This document shows, in pieces, positions 1-11,664 of a stretch of 64,000 nucleotides of DNA (positions within the stretch are counted from its first letter, which is position 1; each line of letters opens with the position of its first letter). A program made the translations under genes and the position numbers. The notes beneath the pieces are model-generated. The model was not told the origin of the DNA. It made no database searches and worked only from the letters and a program-made list of their open reading frames with translations. Source of the DNA: Vesta saturnalis (taxonomy: Eukaryota > Arthropoda > Insecta > Coleoptera > Lampyridae); contig JARFJB010000534.1 of the NCBI GenBank assembly GCA_036346205.1, forward strand, positions 1,163,501 through 1,227,500. Direction: 5' to 3'.

Positions 1-114
1 TGTAATTTTTTTAATGCATTATAGTCTATGTTAAATAACACTTTAAGAGACGTCTAACGTTGCAGCTCGGTTAGGTTCGAAGCTACGTATGTTTTTTTCT
101 CCCTTATCCGTTAG

Positions 115-510
115 GACTGAGGTGGTGGGCCAGTGGCAACACGATCCGCATTCGAAGTAATGTATTCGATTTCGGTTACCGTCTATCTTATATAAGTTTT
201 TTACAAAGGGTTATCGTCATACACATATAGCGGCATGATCACGGTGTATACGCGATCATGAACGGCATTCCCTTAGGACAGACCCATTGGGTCAGTGGTA
301 ACACTATTTGCTTAGCATTCGGGAGGTAATATATTCAATTTCCGTTACTGTCTACCCTGTATGAGGGATCACTGTGTATACTCATATCACATGCAGCTAT
401 TTAGGAGAATCCTGAAGTATTAACCTTCTCCTCAGAATCCATACACGGTTTCTTCTGATCCTATTCTGACCGCACCTATTCTTAATTTCACTATGCATAT
501 ATAATTAGTG
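115..510 (+). repeat. tRNA-derived SINE-like repeat, two head copies
   Basis: Two successive segments (about 121-178 and 281-352) resemble the body of a tRNA gene: a D-arm like GGTCAGTGGTAACAC, a TTAGCATTCGGGAGGT anticodon-arm region like tRNA-Ala(AGC), and a degenerate B-box region (ATTCAATTTCCGTTAC). Each is followed by a similar tail with ATCACNGTGTATAC. The same family recurs in reverse at 23.7-23.93 kb, so it is dispersed. This fits a tRNA-derived SINE; it does not fold as an intact tRNA. Confidence 0.6.
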
Positions 511-878
511 TCAAGCAAACCGACTTCCCCATTGGAGAGGGAATGACATCGTATCGTTTCCCCTGTTTTTACTTACCTTGAACATTTTTTTCATATTGTC
601 TTACCTTTGTATACCTTTTTTAACCAATAATTCTGAATGATCCTTAATTTCCAAAACTTCTTGACTTTCTTTTGTTAATCGCGCTTATTACTGCATTCAG
701 CCAATACTTTCAAGACGGCCAGTCTTACCCCTAACTGTAGCTACATACCTTTAATGCGACCAGACCAAGAAAGTGTACTTTTTTCATACAGATTGACCAT
801 CGTCTTATACCTGGCACACCCATACCTGTTTTACCTGCCCACAGCGTTCATTATACTTTCACGTATTTTGTGACATAT
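511..878. other. No gene seen
   Basis: AT-rich sequence without a supportable ORF. It lies downstream (minus strand) of the LINE RT fragment that follows and may be its decayed 3' part, but I cannot show that. Confidence 0.4.
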
Positions 879-879
879 T

Positions 880-1255
880 CAAGTCTCACTTCCAAACGCT
901 ACTGATGGGACAAACACGTTATTGTGTATAGCTCGTTTCGCATCATTTATTATGGGCCACATACTGACAATCAATTTCCTTCCTAAGATGACACATAGTT
1001 CAGTTTGTCCCTTGATTCTACTATCTGGAGTAAACATTCTATCCAAATACACAAACCCATAAACCTGTTCTATAATCTCATTACACCCTATAAGGACGCT
1101 ACACTCTTTTCCATATTCACGATTAAACACTACCATCATCGTTTTGACCACATTTACATTTAGATATGTACCTCTTCAAGCTTCCTTAGCATTGTTTGCA
1201 GCTCCCTCACAAGTTCGCTTAGAAGAACTGTACCATCAGCATACACTAAAACACA
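880..1255 (-). pseudogene. Non-LTR retrotransposon RT fragment (dead)
   Basis: Read on the minus strand, 1255 to 1170 gives VYADGTVLLSELVRELQTML, the RT palm motif normally YADD or FADD. The active-site second Asp is Gly here. After a stop and frame change, 1151 to 880 gives VFNRE, then EQVYGFVYLDRMFT, then IHNNVFVPSVAFGSET. This is the RT-thumb and connection block (EQVKEFKYLG...; YNAVFVPTLLYGSET) common to insect RTE/R1-like endonuclease-reverse transcriptases. Both ends are truncated, and it is non-functional because of the stop and the YADG change. The clade assignment is approximate. Confidence 0.7.
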
Positions 1256-1899
1256 TGAATTCATTCATCCATGAATACTTTAAACAGCTACGGTGAAAGC
1301 ACGCACCTTTCTCTATCTACAGGTAGACCTAAGTATAAATTATTCACTCAACCTCCTTTCATCTTTACGCATACTCAACTACTGACATGTACTGTACTCA
1401 CTTCATTTACTAGACATTTGATCCCTCTAAATTCATTAAAAATACACCACAACTTCTCTGTGTTCACAGTACAGATTTTTCGTTACATTAAACACTTTCC
1501 TGCGACTGTTTTACATTTCTTACCTACTTCCAAAAAAGTTTCTTAATTCCCTCAAACGCGTTCTGATTTTTCTTATCCTCTGCATCCTCAATTTCCCTTC
1601 ACTCATCATTACTGCCTCGTTGCTTCTTTATTTTTCTTTATTTCACTGTTTATTTCCTATTTTTTTTTTGTAACGATCTTGGCCATGCATCCGTTTTTTC
1701 CTTACATACTGCCTTTATTGCAGATTCACTCCATCGTTCTTCATGCGCTCATTTCGAATCATTTGATCCACACTAAAATCTCTGCTCAAAGCATCTCACA
1801 TCGTGAGCTAACGGTTTTTCAACTTTAATTGTGAACATTCGCACTACGTTGAACTTCTTTTTGTGTACCCATCTGTATTCTAAGATAAATACCGTAGAT
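1256..1899. other. No gene seen
   Basis: Contains only short ORFs without recognisable domains. It may be further decayed LINE sequence upstream of the RT fragment, but no motif supports that. Confidence 0.35.
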
Positions 1900-1904
1900 A
1901 CAAC

Positions 1905-1960
1905 CAATAAGTGGTCTGTATTACAAATGTTTTGTAACTGTGGTCTCATATTAGTTGAAG
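1905..1960 (-). repeat. Penelope-like element end fragment, inverted
   Basis: The segment TTTTGTAACTGTGGT and its surroundings match 26.46-26.5 kb, next to the terminal repeat of PLE copy 2. It lies in the same window orientation as that minus-strand element, so it is opposite to the plus-strand PLE body that starts about 40 bases downstream. A head-to-head end fragment like this is common in Penelope-like insertions. Confidence 0.45.
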
Positions 1961-2000
1961 ACTTTCTCGTCAGACAAAGGTCACGAGACTACGGTAATGG

Positions 2001-3165
2001 ATTTCGAGACTTACAATAGTAACATTTCACAACTACAACTAAATATCCAAAGACTCCACACCATCAATCAAAAGTCACATATACCAGACGCTGTCAACAC
2101 ATAACGGGGAGTTCTCCTATTACCAGAGAACTAAACTAACCACTCACTATTGCAAACCTCCGCATTTGAATGCCTACCAAAGATCCACAGGATGGAATTC
2201 CTCTGAGATCAATTGTGAGCTCGAGAAATTCTGTTGCCGTCCATTAGCATACTATACTATGCTAGGAATCATAACCTCTTATCGAGAAAAACCGGGTCTA
2301 TGATCAAGAATACGCAGCATTTTATGAAAACCATCAGAAACTTCCAAACCATCTACGAAGAAACACTGGTAAGCTTCGACATCGTGGGCCTATTCTCCAA
2401 TCTGCCCATCGCCAAGGCAGTCACTATCATAAGAGACTGTAAAATGATTAAACGTTAGACGAACTGAATAATGAAAATCCTGACAATATGCATTAGAACA
2501 GCATACTTCCAAGTAGAAGACAAATTCTTCCAGCAAGAGTTTGGGATGGCAATGTGTTCCCCGCCACCACCCATAGTGAGCAATATATACATCGAAGACT
2601 TCGAAGACCAAGCGATATCCGAATTCACAGAAAAACCAAGGACGTGGATTAGATAACTGACGGTGCCTTCGTAGTTTTGCAACACGGCACGCATAAGCTG
2701 GATGAATTTATAGATCATCTAAAAGACGCACACTCTATAAAGTTCACAATGGAATTGGAGTGGGAACAAAAACTGCAATTTCTGGATGTACTTGTACACA
2801 GGGTACACAGGAATCTCACCCACACTACAATTCCAACCACCACAAAGTGTGAAGTTAGGCGGGGAAAGATGTTTATACGATAGAACTGAAGCAATAAGCT
2901 CTAAACAAGAGGACCAGAAAAATGAAAAAATATCGATGACACTTAAAGAAAATGGTTACCTTGACAAAATACCTAACCTAAAGAGTAATCGAAAAAAAGA
3001 ACCGAAATACACAGCGGTAATCCATATATACGAGGTACTTCGGATAAAATACGAAGGATAGGCAGCAACACGAGCACTGCTTGCTTTTAAATTCTCAAAC
3101 GGGAATACTAACCAAAAATAAACCACATAATGAAGCCTAGAATTCCAATAATTGTGTATATGACC
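2001..3165 (+). pseudogene. Penelope-like RT, N-terminal and RT parts
   Basis: Fragments in changing frames follow the domain order of PLE copy 2. A region like the LPKIHKEGIPLRP block lies near 2165-2220. NTQHFMKTIRNFQ and EETLVSFDIVGLFSNLP (fingers/palm motif SFDVVSLFTNVP) lie near 2305-2410. FGMAMCSPPPPIVSNIYIEDFE (motif GxxMGSPLSP) lies near 2541-2610. HKLDEF and KLQFLDVLVHR lie near 2690-2805. The catalytic YVDD segment of copy 2 is degraded here, since the frame breaks at TWIR-stop (2655). The usual PLE RT copies RNA at a nicked target; this copy cannot. Confidence 0.75.
3157..3165. repeat. Target-site duplication, left (TATATGACC)
   Basis: TATATGACC here and at 5210-5218 brackets the LINE. 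PLE sequence reads through from one copy to the other once the LINE and one copy are removed. Confidence 0.8.
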
Positions 3166-3221
3166 GCAGGTGGTAGACATGTATACTCCATGCCAGCCGG
3201 GGAGGTACCATCACCCTTACC

Positions 3222-3692
3222 ATGGGCTCCTTAATATTGAGTCTCCGATTTTCTGAGCTCGGTAAGGGCTGCCGGTTACCTTTTCCATCATCCTTAATCT
3301 ATTATCATCCTTATTCTTCCTTCTCGCCCTCACTGTCTTCCTATCGGATTAAAAGTCCCAAATTAAAAAATAAGATGGCTGTGGTTTCTAGGGTTATAAA
3401 TTCCGGACGTAAAATCCTGCCCCACTGGATGTCCGGGAGCAGGGCCCAAGCGACCTCGGTCATCGAAAGTATCAACTTTCTGATTCACTACTGCAACATC
3501 CGCGTTATCAGGTCTAATCTTAATGCTATTCACCAACATCTTGAACAATTACAACCTGATATATTGTTTCTATCTGAAACACAAGTCTCCTCTGAAAACT
3601 CCGAGTCACCCGACTTACAATTTCCTCAATACCATCTTCACTCTAACTTTCGATGTAAAGGAGGCGTATGTGCGTACACCAGTCCTATCTAA
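3222..3692 (+). pseudogene. LINE endonuclease fragment (APE type)
   Basis: From about 3478 the protein reads CNIRVIRSNLNAIHQHLEQL, then PDILFLSETQVSS, then FRCKGGVCAYTSPI. These match the first blocks of AP-endonuclease-like LINE domains: NIRGLRSNF, the LSETQ catalytic Glu, and GGVCAY. The domain ends there at the internal deletion, so the downstream catalytic Asp/His blocks are missing. The upstream ~80 residues are low-similarity leader. Confidence 0.65.
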
Positions 3693-5150
3693 GCTCTATA
3701 CGATCTCTATATCTTCTGGGGAATTCCCTTCATCATGGAAGTTAGCAAATGTTCAACCTATTCCCAAAAAAGGTGATAAGACCGATCCCTCAAATTACAG
3801 ACCAATTGCCATCACTTCCATTTTGTCTAAAATCATGGAAAAAGCCATCAATTAGCAACTGCTCACGTTCCTTGAAACTAACAAACTCCTTAGTGACCAC
3901 CAATATGGGTTTAGGCAAAGTCATTCAACAAGCGATCTTCTTTCATATGTGACCCAAGTTTGGAACAATACAGTAGAGCAGTCCGGTGAAACAGTTGTAG
4001 TCGCTTTAGATATCTCAAAGGCATTTGACCAAGTTTGGCATAAGTGTTTACTTGCCAAACTCACCTCGTTTGGGTTAAATGATACGCTCATCAACTGGGT
4101 TTCTAGTTTCCTTGATAAAAGACGAATACGTGTCGTAGTTGATGGCTTTTTTTCAAAAGAAGTTAGCATTAACGCGGGCGTACCACAGGGATCCGTTATA
4201 GCGCCTATACTTTTTCTGCTGTGCATAAACGACCCTATTTCTTCAACAACTAACCCCATCCATTGCTTTGCTGACGATAGCACTCTCCACTGTAGTTCAT
4301 CTCAGTCTACTCATAGTGATAATCCACCTTCTATTTCAAACCAAGAAATTAAAGCTGAAATGGCAAATTCAATCAACAAAGACATTCAACGTATTCTCGA
4401 ATGGGGAAGCAATAATCTAGTTAAATTTAATGCTAACAAAACTCAGAGTTGCCTTATGTCCGCCAAAAAAGATCGATCATTTCTTGTTGTAAGTATGAAT
4501 GGCTCAGTTCTTAAGTTTTCAGACTCTATTACTCTGTTGGGTATGACTGTATCTTCAAATCTCTCATGGGTTGACCATCTTCTGTCAGCTACCAAAACAG
4601 CTGCTCGTAAAATAGGCTTTTTGTACAGATCTAAGCAGTACTTTACCTCTCGACAACTCCTTCTGCTGTATAAGGCCCAAATTTGGCCTCATCTGGAATA
4701 TAATTCTCACCTTTAGGTCAATGCTCCCCAATACGCTCTCGATATCGTTGATCGTATTCAAAAGAGAGCGATTAGGCTTATAAATGACCCGTCCTTAACT
4801 TCTCACATACAGTCCCTTGAGCATAAAAGGATGGTTTCAGTTCTTTCTTTGTATTATCGTTATTACAACGGCTATTGTGCTGGTGAATTACATTCTTTGA
4901 TACCATCTCCGGCTATCTTTGCGAGAAACACTCGGTTCGCTCATTCACATCATCAGTATGCAGTACAAATCTCCACTTGTCGTACCAAATGGGCGCAACC
5001 ACATTTTCTACACGGCTTCTAAACTCTGGAATGATCTCCTAGTTCCTGTTTTCCTCTCACTTATGATATGAGAAAGTTTAAAGTAGCTGTTCATAGGCAT
5101 CTATTGGCAATTCATTATCCCTCTATCCATCCTCCTAAGTGTTCCTGAGT
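3664..5150 (+). pseudogene. LINE reverse transcriptase, near-continuous frame
   Basis: One frame runs from about 3664 to 5022 with only two in-frame TAG stops. At 3853 a Gln codon is lost (copies 2 and 3 keep CAG). At 4714 a Trp codon is probably lost (copy 3 has TGG). RT motifs in order: KKGDKTDPSNYRPIAI, DHQYGFRQSHSTSDLL, VVALDISKAFDQVWH (catalytic Asp), AGVPQGSVIAPILFLLCIND, and CFADDSTLH with the FADD active site intact. FNANKTQ and HLEYNSHL follow. A frameshift near 5005 leads to the conserved end SKLWNDL. A relatively young but inactive copy. Confidence 0.85.
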
Positions 5151-5209
5151 GCTTTAGCACGATAGGCCTTATTTAGCCTGTTCAGGTCCACAATCATAAA
5201 ACAAATATA

Positions 5210-5218
5210 TATATGACC
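5210..5218. repeat. Target-site duplication, right (TATATGACC)
   Basis: Second copy of the 9-bp LINE target duplication. PLE coding resumes immediately after it. Confidence 0.8.
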
Positions 5219-5343
5219 ATGCGAATGCTGCAGATTTTACATAGGAGAGAGCAGTAGAAAAATCTAGAATTGCCGAACTCGTCTGGAGCAAGATAACAAA
5301 GCCCAACACTTAAGAAGAAAATTTACATAGCAGTGAACAAATG

Positions 5344-5394
<51 letters not shown>

Positions 5395-5665
5395 CAGGTA
5401 CACAGTTACACACGCACTCAGACGCACACAAGTTCTAAAAAATATATATTTGATTACTCAGTGGGCCAGCTGTACCAAGTTCGAATCAGAGAGTGGTCAA
5501 GTGCTTGCGAAAAAAGCAGAGTAAACAAATCCGACTGAAGCGCGAAATAGGTCCTTTTCAGAACTAAGTTTGATGACGGGAACACTTCTGAAACGTCACG
5601 CTACAAAAACAAAAACTGTGGTAATAGGCCGATCAAGTCAACTAATAAGTGATCTGTTCCACATT
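5219..5665 (+). pseudogene. PLE GIY-YIG remnant and 3' terminal region
   Basis: CECCRFYIGESSRKI followed by a stop corresponds to CECGRAYIGETNRPL in PLE copy 2 and is the YIG half of the GIY-YIG nuclease. The downstream sequence (5420-5540, 5565-5665) is the reverse complement of 24.15-23.93 kb. It includes the block AATAGGCCGATCA of the terminal repeat. A (TA)n expansion sits inside at 5344-5391. Confidence 0.7.
5344..5391. repeat. (TA)n microsatellite
   Basis: About 24 TA units within the PLE 3' region. Short Ile/Tyr ORFs here are artefacts. Confidence 0.95.
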
Positions 5666-7398
5666 CCATTCACTCTTTACTTTTGTATCCTTTACCAGGT
5701 AACGTAAACGTAAACGACCAGGTTACATGCTTTCAGATTTACATCTTTGTTATGTATGCGTATGATTACAGGGTTTAAGCCATACGTTAGATATAACCAA
5801 TTATTTTCTACATAAATATTCACCCTTCCTAAACGCGTTCTCTACGCCCTTTGTTTACACCCGCCTATTCATTCAAACCTCCCAACAAAATCAGTCATTC
5901 ACTTGGTTTACTCAATATGTTTTCTACACAGTTCCAAAAATTTCTCGTGCTAGTCATTCTCCCCAAATTGCCATCATCTATATCCACAATATCCTTTGTC
6001 TATGATTCCCCTACTAACTGTATCGTCTTACTTCCAGTCGGTTTCAGTATACGTTAATCTAGTTGCGTGCCATTTAGCCAGAAAATAGTTCCCGTGTTGC
6101 GAACACTAAAAAACCTATCAAACACAAAACACTATCCAGAACATAATGTTACCATCAGACTCTAATACAGGAAGTCTATAATAAGAACTTTTTTATTTTT
6201 AATTTATTGCCTTTTTTTATAGTAGGAGGAGGTTAGGCAAACGATGTTCTCTCACTTTTGCTTACGGAAGTTGGAATTTAAATCCGGAGTCGAGGATTTC
6301 TTTTTGCAACCGAACCCGCTTTCACTGAGCCAAATCAAATAGGACAATCGGTTCGATTCCGATTCACCAAAATCGAAATGTATTTAAGCGTACACTTTAG
6401 AAGCAAGAAGCAAAACGTTTCGTTCGTTTTGTCTTTCGAAACTTACACTTATGTCGGATAAACAATTTTTCGACTTCAAATAAAGCAATTTCCTTTGAAC
6501 AAGGTTTAAGTGGAGTGGTGAATGACATTCCATTCAGGCGAGCTTCACGTTAAAATTCCATTGTATTTATTATCGTAATCTAAACTTAAGTATTCGTTAA
6601 GTTTACACATTTTCCTCTACTTAGTACAATCATTCTAGGTTTTTTTGAAGGATAAAATGGGGAGATATCAATGTGCATGAAGCACATACGTTGTCGCAGT
6701 AACTAATTATATGCTCAAGTATTGTATTTATTTTAAATTTTGTGTTAACGCTTAAGTATAAACTTGTAAAATAAAAATCTAGATTGGAATGCTGCAAAAT
6801 TGCAACATATTGCACAAATTAAAGATGAAACATAATTACTTTGTAACACTCGATAAGTATAAGTATCATTAAAACTGCCAAAAATTGTTTGTTGTTATTT
6901 ACACTTATTAAGTATGACTTACCCGATATATATGTAAAGATAAGATAAAGCAAGTGATAGTAATAGAATTATCACAACAAACTTTTTAACATTAATTGAA
7001 AATTTTGTTTTTGATCAGGTTGCTTAGTAACATTCTATTAAAGTGAAGGGTTATCACAATTCTATTGGTAAAATCATTAGACAGTTGATCATTATGCCCT
7101 TATGATAATTAATGGATTTATTTATTTAATTTATTTCAATTATTACAAGATTGATGATAAACGTGAAAAATATTTATTACTTATAAGGCTTAACTATAAC
7201 AAGATATTGAAATTTATATAAAAACTTTCTCTACTTTTACGGTTGTGAAAATTTCTTTTATGTTGTATACGTTTTCCTCTTAATTTATAAAATATGTTTT
7301 TCCCTTTAAACTGATGTGAAGGTATCCACGAATTTCATCCACGGACTTTTATTTCGAGTATATCTACTTTACAAAGGTGTAAGTTTATCGCATATACA
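5666..7398. other. No gene seen
   Basis: About 1.7 kb of AT-rich DNA. Short ORFs show no domain and no codon bias. I see no tRNA, inverted repeat or tandem repeat worth naming. Confidence 0.5.
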
Positions 7399-7963
7399 TA
7401 CAGGGTGGTGGCATTAGTACGACAAAGTAAATTTGCGGCTAAACTGTGCATAGTAGAAAAAAAATGTTTTAACAGAAGTTGCTTGAATTCAAGCACGCTA
7501 TAATCTAAAATATTTTGGCATATACAGAGTGTTCCATAACAGCGGCACATAACCCATCTTTCTGATTCTAAATGGAATGGTGTAGTTTTTACTGCGGATT
7601 TCGTTTTTACTCTGAAAAACAACAACTTTCTATTCAACATGTCGTATAGCTTAACCGTTTTTGAAATATTTGTACATTTAGACAAAAAAATCATATTTTT
7701 CGCCAAACAAATCAAAGATTCATTTTGACGTCACTACCAAATCTATTATTTAGCATGGAATTAGTGCTCACACTAACCTAAGAAGTACTATGACTTATTT
7801 AATTTTTACGCAGGGCATACCACAAATATGAATTTATTATACATTGTGTCCGTAAAGTGTGGAACAAATTAATTTTTAGCTAAACAGACCATTTTAAGAA
7901 AAAATCCTGAAACACGTCGATTTTTGATTTTAATTTACCGTATTTTAAAATAATAATCTAATA

Positions 7964-8026
7964 TACAGGGTGAATTACTTTCGAGTAATGACGCCACCGC
8001 CATTTTTTTTAAATGGAACACCCCCA
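7964..8026. repeat. Solo TIR-like module (63 bp)
   Basis: TACAGGGTGAATTACTTTCG to TTTAAATGGAACACCCCCA. A unit bounded by inverted terminal motifs, lying inside element A between its left arm and element B. Confidence 0.55.
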
Positions 8027-8750
8027 TTTTGTTTCAATTTTCGGATTGCTCTAGGACTGAACATTAATAAATTACTAAATAAAAAGTAACATTTCACAAA
8101 AAACTAGACGACTATGTTTTTTTTTAATTGATAAGAATTAATTTCATTCATATTCTGTCTGGTAGACCACGTATATAATAATATTATACTCTATGTAACG
8201 AAATGATATCCGATATATTGCCATGTTGGTTGAAAGAGGCCTGCCCTAAATTTAACACTTTTTCATTAATTAAAAATTTATACTTATGTACAGTGTATCC
8301 CATTTTCGATGATATTTCGGGGTATCTCACTTACGAGTAAAGCTACAGAGTTGCGGTTTTCACGACACCGTCCTACCTTTTTGTGACAAGAACGCTGGTA
8401 TAAACAAAACTTTCATAGCCCGCTACATTTCTGAGATACAGGGCGAAATTGAGAATATTGCATTTTGTATCACCTGTTATCCTTGAATGTATGGCAAAGG
8501 TAAAAATAGGTTATTATTCAGTTTTTTACATAGAATCCATTGGCATAGTCGTGTTTTTGCTGTAAGCTGTTAATTTTAGCTATAAATAAAACGTATGGTT
8601 TTTTAACGGAACACCCTGTATATTTTCTTGAGTTTGATTCAAAATCTTATATGCTTTACCAAAATGTATAATACATGATGTGCATTTTAAATAATAAACC
8701 TGAAATCTATGATTTCACAAACTCTGCGCAATCACATAGTGTGTATTATA

Positions 8751-11523
8751 TAGGGCTTTTCACGATGAGCGTTAATTAGACGTTTCTGGCAAACCAGACA
8801 ACGGATCAACCTGAAAATTTGACAGTATGCATAAATTAATATGATCTATACGTCCTAAAATATTTTAGATGATGTGGCGTTGCCGCTTCTACTATAAAGT
8901 AGCGACTACTTTGATTTTTCAAATGGAACACCCTGTATATAATATCATTTTATGATTTTCTATTACTTTGTCTACAACTTCATGTACTATTTCCCTATAC
9001 CTATCTATTACTGTTTAAGAGATATAAATTAATTTCGATTTTTTTTTTACAAAACGTACTTTTATAAACGCTGATAATCTTGAACTCTCTGGGACTAAGA
9101 CGATCAAATTCGAAATGGAGTGGAGTGATACCACGAGGATCTTCACTTCGAGTCATATTTTTATTTGCCTCATACAGGGTCTTTAAAAAATGCAGATACT
9201 TTGTTCACATGAAAAAGGAATGGAAGTAAATTTTTTCAAATGGAACACCTTGTATATTTACACATTTTTGACTCCACATCCAATTTTAGATTGACTTTAA
9301 TCAGATAATGGTATTTCAATTTCGAACCGTTTTCAAGATAAACTGTTTCAAACAGAAACTGACGTGGTTTCCTTGTATTCAACACTTATTTTTGAGATTT
9401 ATAACATCTATTTTATACTACGTAATACAATTTCTTTTCGATTTAGTTTTTCAACAGTCTCAAATCAGTCAATTCGAAATTGATATGTACCTTATAAAAA
9501 GTTACAATATCTATGCATTGAGGTATTGAGTGTCTCTACTGTACAACATTGCAAATTAATATTTTTTAATAGTGTGCTTTGGAAAAATAAATGATCCAAT
9601 TTTGAAACATCAAACTTTCGTTGGTGGTTTTGACTGATTGTGATACTAATTATAATAGAAAAATGTCAATATTAGGTTACAGTAATGAAGATTTCTTGAA
9701 TTTATTAATTATTCATGGGAGTGCAATAGAATTGCAACTTCCAAAGCCGAATAATAATGTGATAAATCGACTACTACAAAACTGTAGGTTGAATGGAACC
9801 TTTCGTCCAAGAATCATTCGTAGAAAGCCTGAAGTGGAAGATGATGACAATGGCAATAACAGTTTTGGGATTTTTTAATGCATTTCCAAATGCTCTACAC
9901 GAGCCTGAAAAGGAGATACGTATACCCTACGTGACAACTTATCGAATTCTTAATAAGCACAAATGGCATCCCTATAAATTCTACTGTGCCCAACATTTGA
10001 AAGAGACTGATTTGCCTCGTAGAGTGGAATTCTTTGAATGGTTACTTGTCAAGACTCAAGAGGATGAACATTTCCTTGACAATATCATATGGACAGATGA
10101 GGCCAAGTTTACAAAAAATGGAACTTTCAACAGACACAACAGTCATTATTGGGCGCCAGAAAATCCTCATGTCGTTAGCCAAAGGCGTTTTCAAGAAAGA
10201 CAGCAATTTAATGTATATTGTGCCATAAAGAATGAGTCAATTTTTTATATCGAGTTTTATGATGATAATTTGAATGCAACAAAATATGAAGATTTACTGA
10301 GAAATGGAATTCAAATGATTTTAAATAATAGGCCAGGAACATAACGCGTATGGTACCAAATGGATGGTGCTCCACCCCATAATTCTCGTTCAGTAGACGA
10401 AGATTTAACTGAAATCTTCGAAGACAGATGGATTGGTAATAATGGACCTTTTCGTTGGCCTCCTAGAACACCAGATAGCAATCCAATAGATTATTTTGTG
10501 TGGGGTTTCATTAAAAATATGGTTTACTCCAACCCAGTAACAACCATGGAAGATATGAAATTGAGAGTTAGAACTGCTTTCAATAGTTTTAACTCCAGAC
10601 TTAATCAGAAGCGCTACACATGAAAATCTTTTGAAGAGATTACATGTTTGTTTAAGTAGAGGTGGAGATGTGTTCGGACATATTCTGAAATACACTGATA
10701 ATTGAATTAACTTACTAATTCATGAAATTATTTTCAGTTCGTGTGTCAGCGTTAATAAAACTATTGTTTGAAGAGAAGTTTCATTTGATGGCTGAAGAGT
10801 ATTTTAATAATTATTTGTTCATTGTATTATCTGTGACTGATGAAGGAACATCAAACGGAATCTGTTAAATTTCAAAAATAAGTGATGAATACAAGGAAAC
10901 CAAGTCAGTTTCTGTTTGAAACAATTTATCTCGAAAACTGTTCGAAATCGAAATAGCATTATCTGATTAAAATCAATCTAAAATTGGGTGTAGAGCTCAA
11001 AAATGTGTAAATATACAGGGTGTTCTATTTGAAAAAATTGACTTCCACTCCTTTCTACATGTGAACAAATTATCCGTATTTTTTAAAGACCCTGTATGAG
11101 GCAAATAAAAATGTGACTCGAAGTGAAGATCCTTATGGTATCACTCCACTCCATTTGGAATTGAATTTGATCGTCTTAGTACCAGAGAGTTCAAGATTAC
11201 CAGTGTTTATAAAAGTACATGTTTTGTAAAAAAAAAAATCGAAATTAATTTATATCTCTTAAACGGTAATAGATAAGTACAGAGAAATAGCACATGAAGT
11301 TGTTGACAAAGTAATAGGAAATCATAATACGATATTATATACAGGGTGTTCCATGTGAAAAGTCAAAATAGTCGCTACCTTATTGTAGAAGCGGCAACGC
11401 CGCATCATCTAAAATATTTTAGGCGTGTAGATCATTAATTTATGCGTACTGTCAAATTTTCAGGTTGATCCGTTATCTGGTTTGCCAGAAACGCCTAACT
11501 AATGCTCATCGTGAAAAGTCCTG
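8751..11523 (+). mobile_element. DD41D mariner-like element C (innermost)
   Basis: A 2.77-kb element with TA at 8749-8750 and 11524-11525. Left end TAGGGCTTTTCACGATGAGC; right end GCTCATCGTGAAAAGTCCTG. Inverted arms of about 640 bp (8751-9400 and 10885-11523) contain several internal CAGGGT/ACACCCTGTA motifs. A single transposase gene on the plus strand lies between the arms. Confidence 0.9.
9663..10705 (+). pseudogene. DD41D transposase of element C
   Basis: Transposase of the Tc1/mariner superfamily (cuts at the TIRs and inserts at TA). Start chosen at ATG 9663 (MSILGYSNEDFLNLL, helix-turn-helix region). A frameshift near 9870 moves to the main frame: VTTYRILNKHKWHPYKF (second HTH), then IIWTDEAKFTKNGTFNRHN with the first catalytic Asp, MDGAPPHNSRSVDED with the second, and WPPRTPDSNPIDYFVWGFIK with the third. 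Counting gives 41 residues between Asp2 and Asp3 of NPIDY. One in-frame TAA at 10342 and a frameshift near 10618 are the other lesions. The C-terminus reads ENLLKRLHVCLSRGGDVFGH to a stop at 10705. About 347 codons, full length for the family, recently inactivated. Confidence 0.85.
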
Positions 11524-11664
11524 TATAGCATTGGAATTACTAGGTCGTGAGTTAATATTAGGATATTACATAGAAATTTTGAAAAAGCGAAATCAATTTT
11601 AAGGCAGAATAAAACTGAAAAACTTAACATAATATTAACTCGATAGTAACCCCTTAATAGATTG

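Larger units (their letters stand above)
3166..5209 (+). mobile_element. Non-LTR retrotransposon (LINE family 1, copy 1)
   Basis: A 2.04-kb LINE inserted in the PLE. It keeps part of an APE-type endonuclease, then jumps to the RT, so a large internal part (rest of EN, start of RT) is deleted near 3660-3670. The 3' end is an untranslated stretch after ...CATCCTCCTAAGTGTTCC and a short AT tail. Copies 2 and 3 of the same family are at 28.8 and 32.1 kb. Jockey/I superfamily by RT style; the exact clade is uncertain. Confidence 0.8.
2000..5665 (+). mobile_element. Penelope-like element copy 1, split by a LINE
   Basis: The PLE body matches the second copy (26575 to 23931, minus) from its mid N-terminal region through the RT to 3165. 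It resumes at 5210 with the GIY-YIG domain and runs to the terminal-repeat region at 5565-5665. The gap 3166-5209 is a LINE flanked by the 9-bp duplication TATATGACC, so this is one element interrupted once. It carries many frameshifts and stops and is dead. Confidence 0.8.

Noticed and set aside
7335..7715. 126-codon minus-strand ORF
   Set aside because: Overlaps the left TIR arm of element A; the right arm carries the same sequence inverted, and no protein family fits.
9308..9529. 73-codon plus-strand ORF in element C
   Set aside because: It lies in the left TIR and its reverse counterpart is present in the right arm; no transposase similarity.
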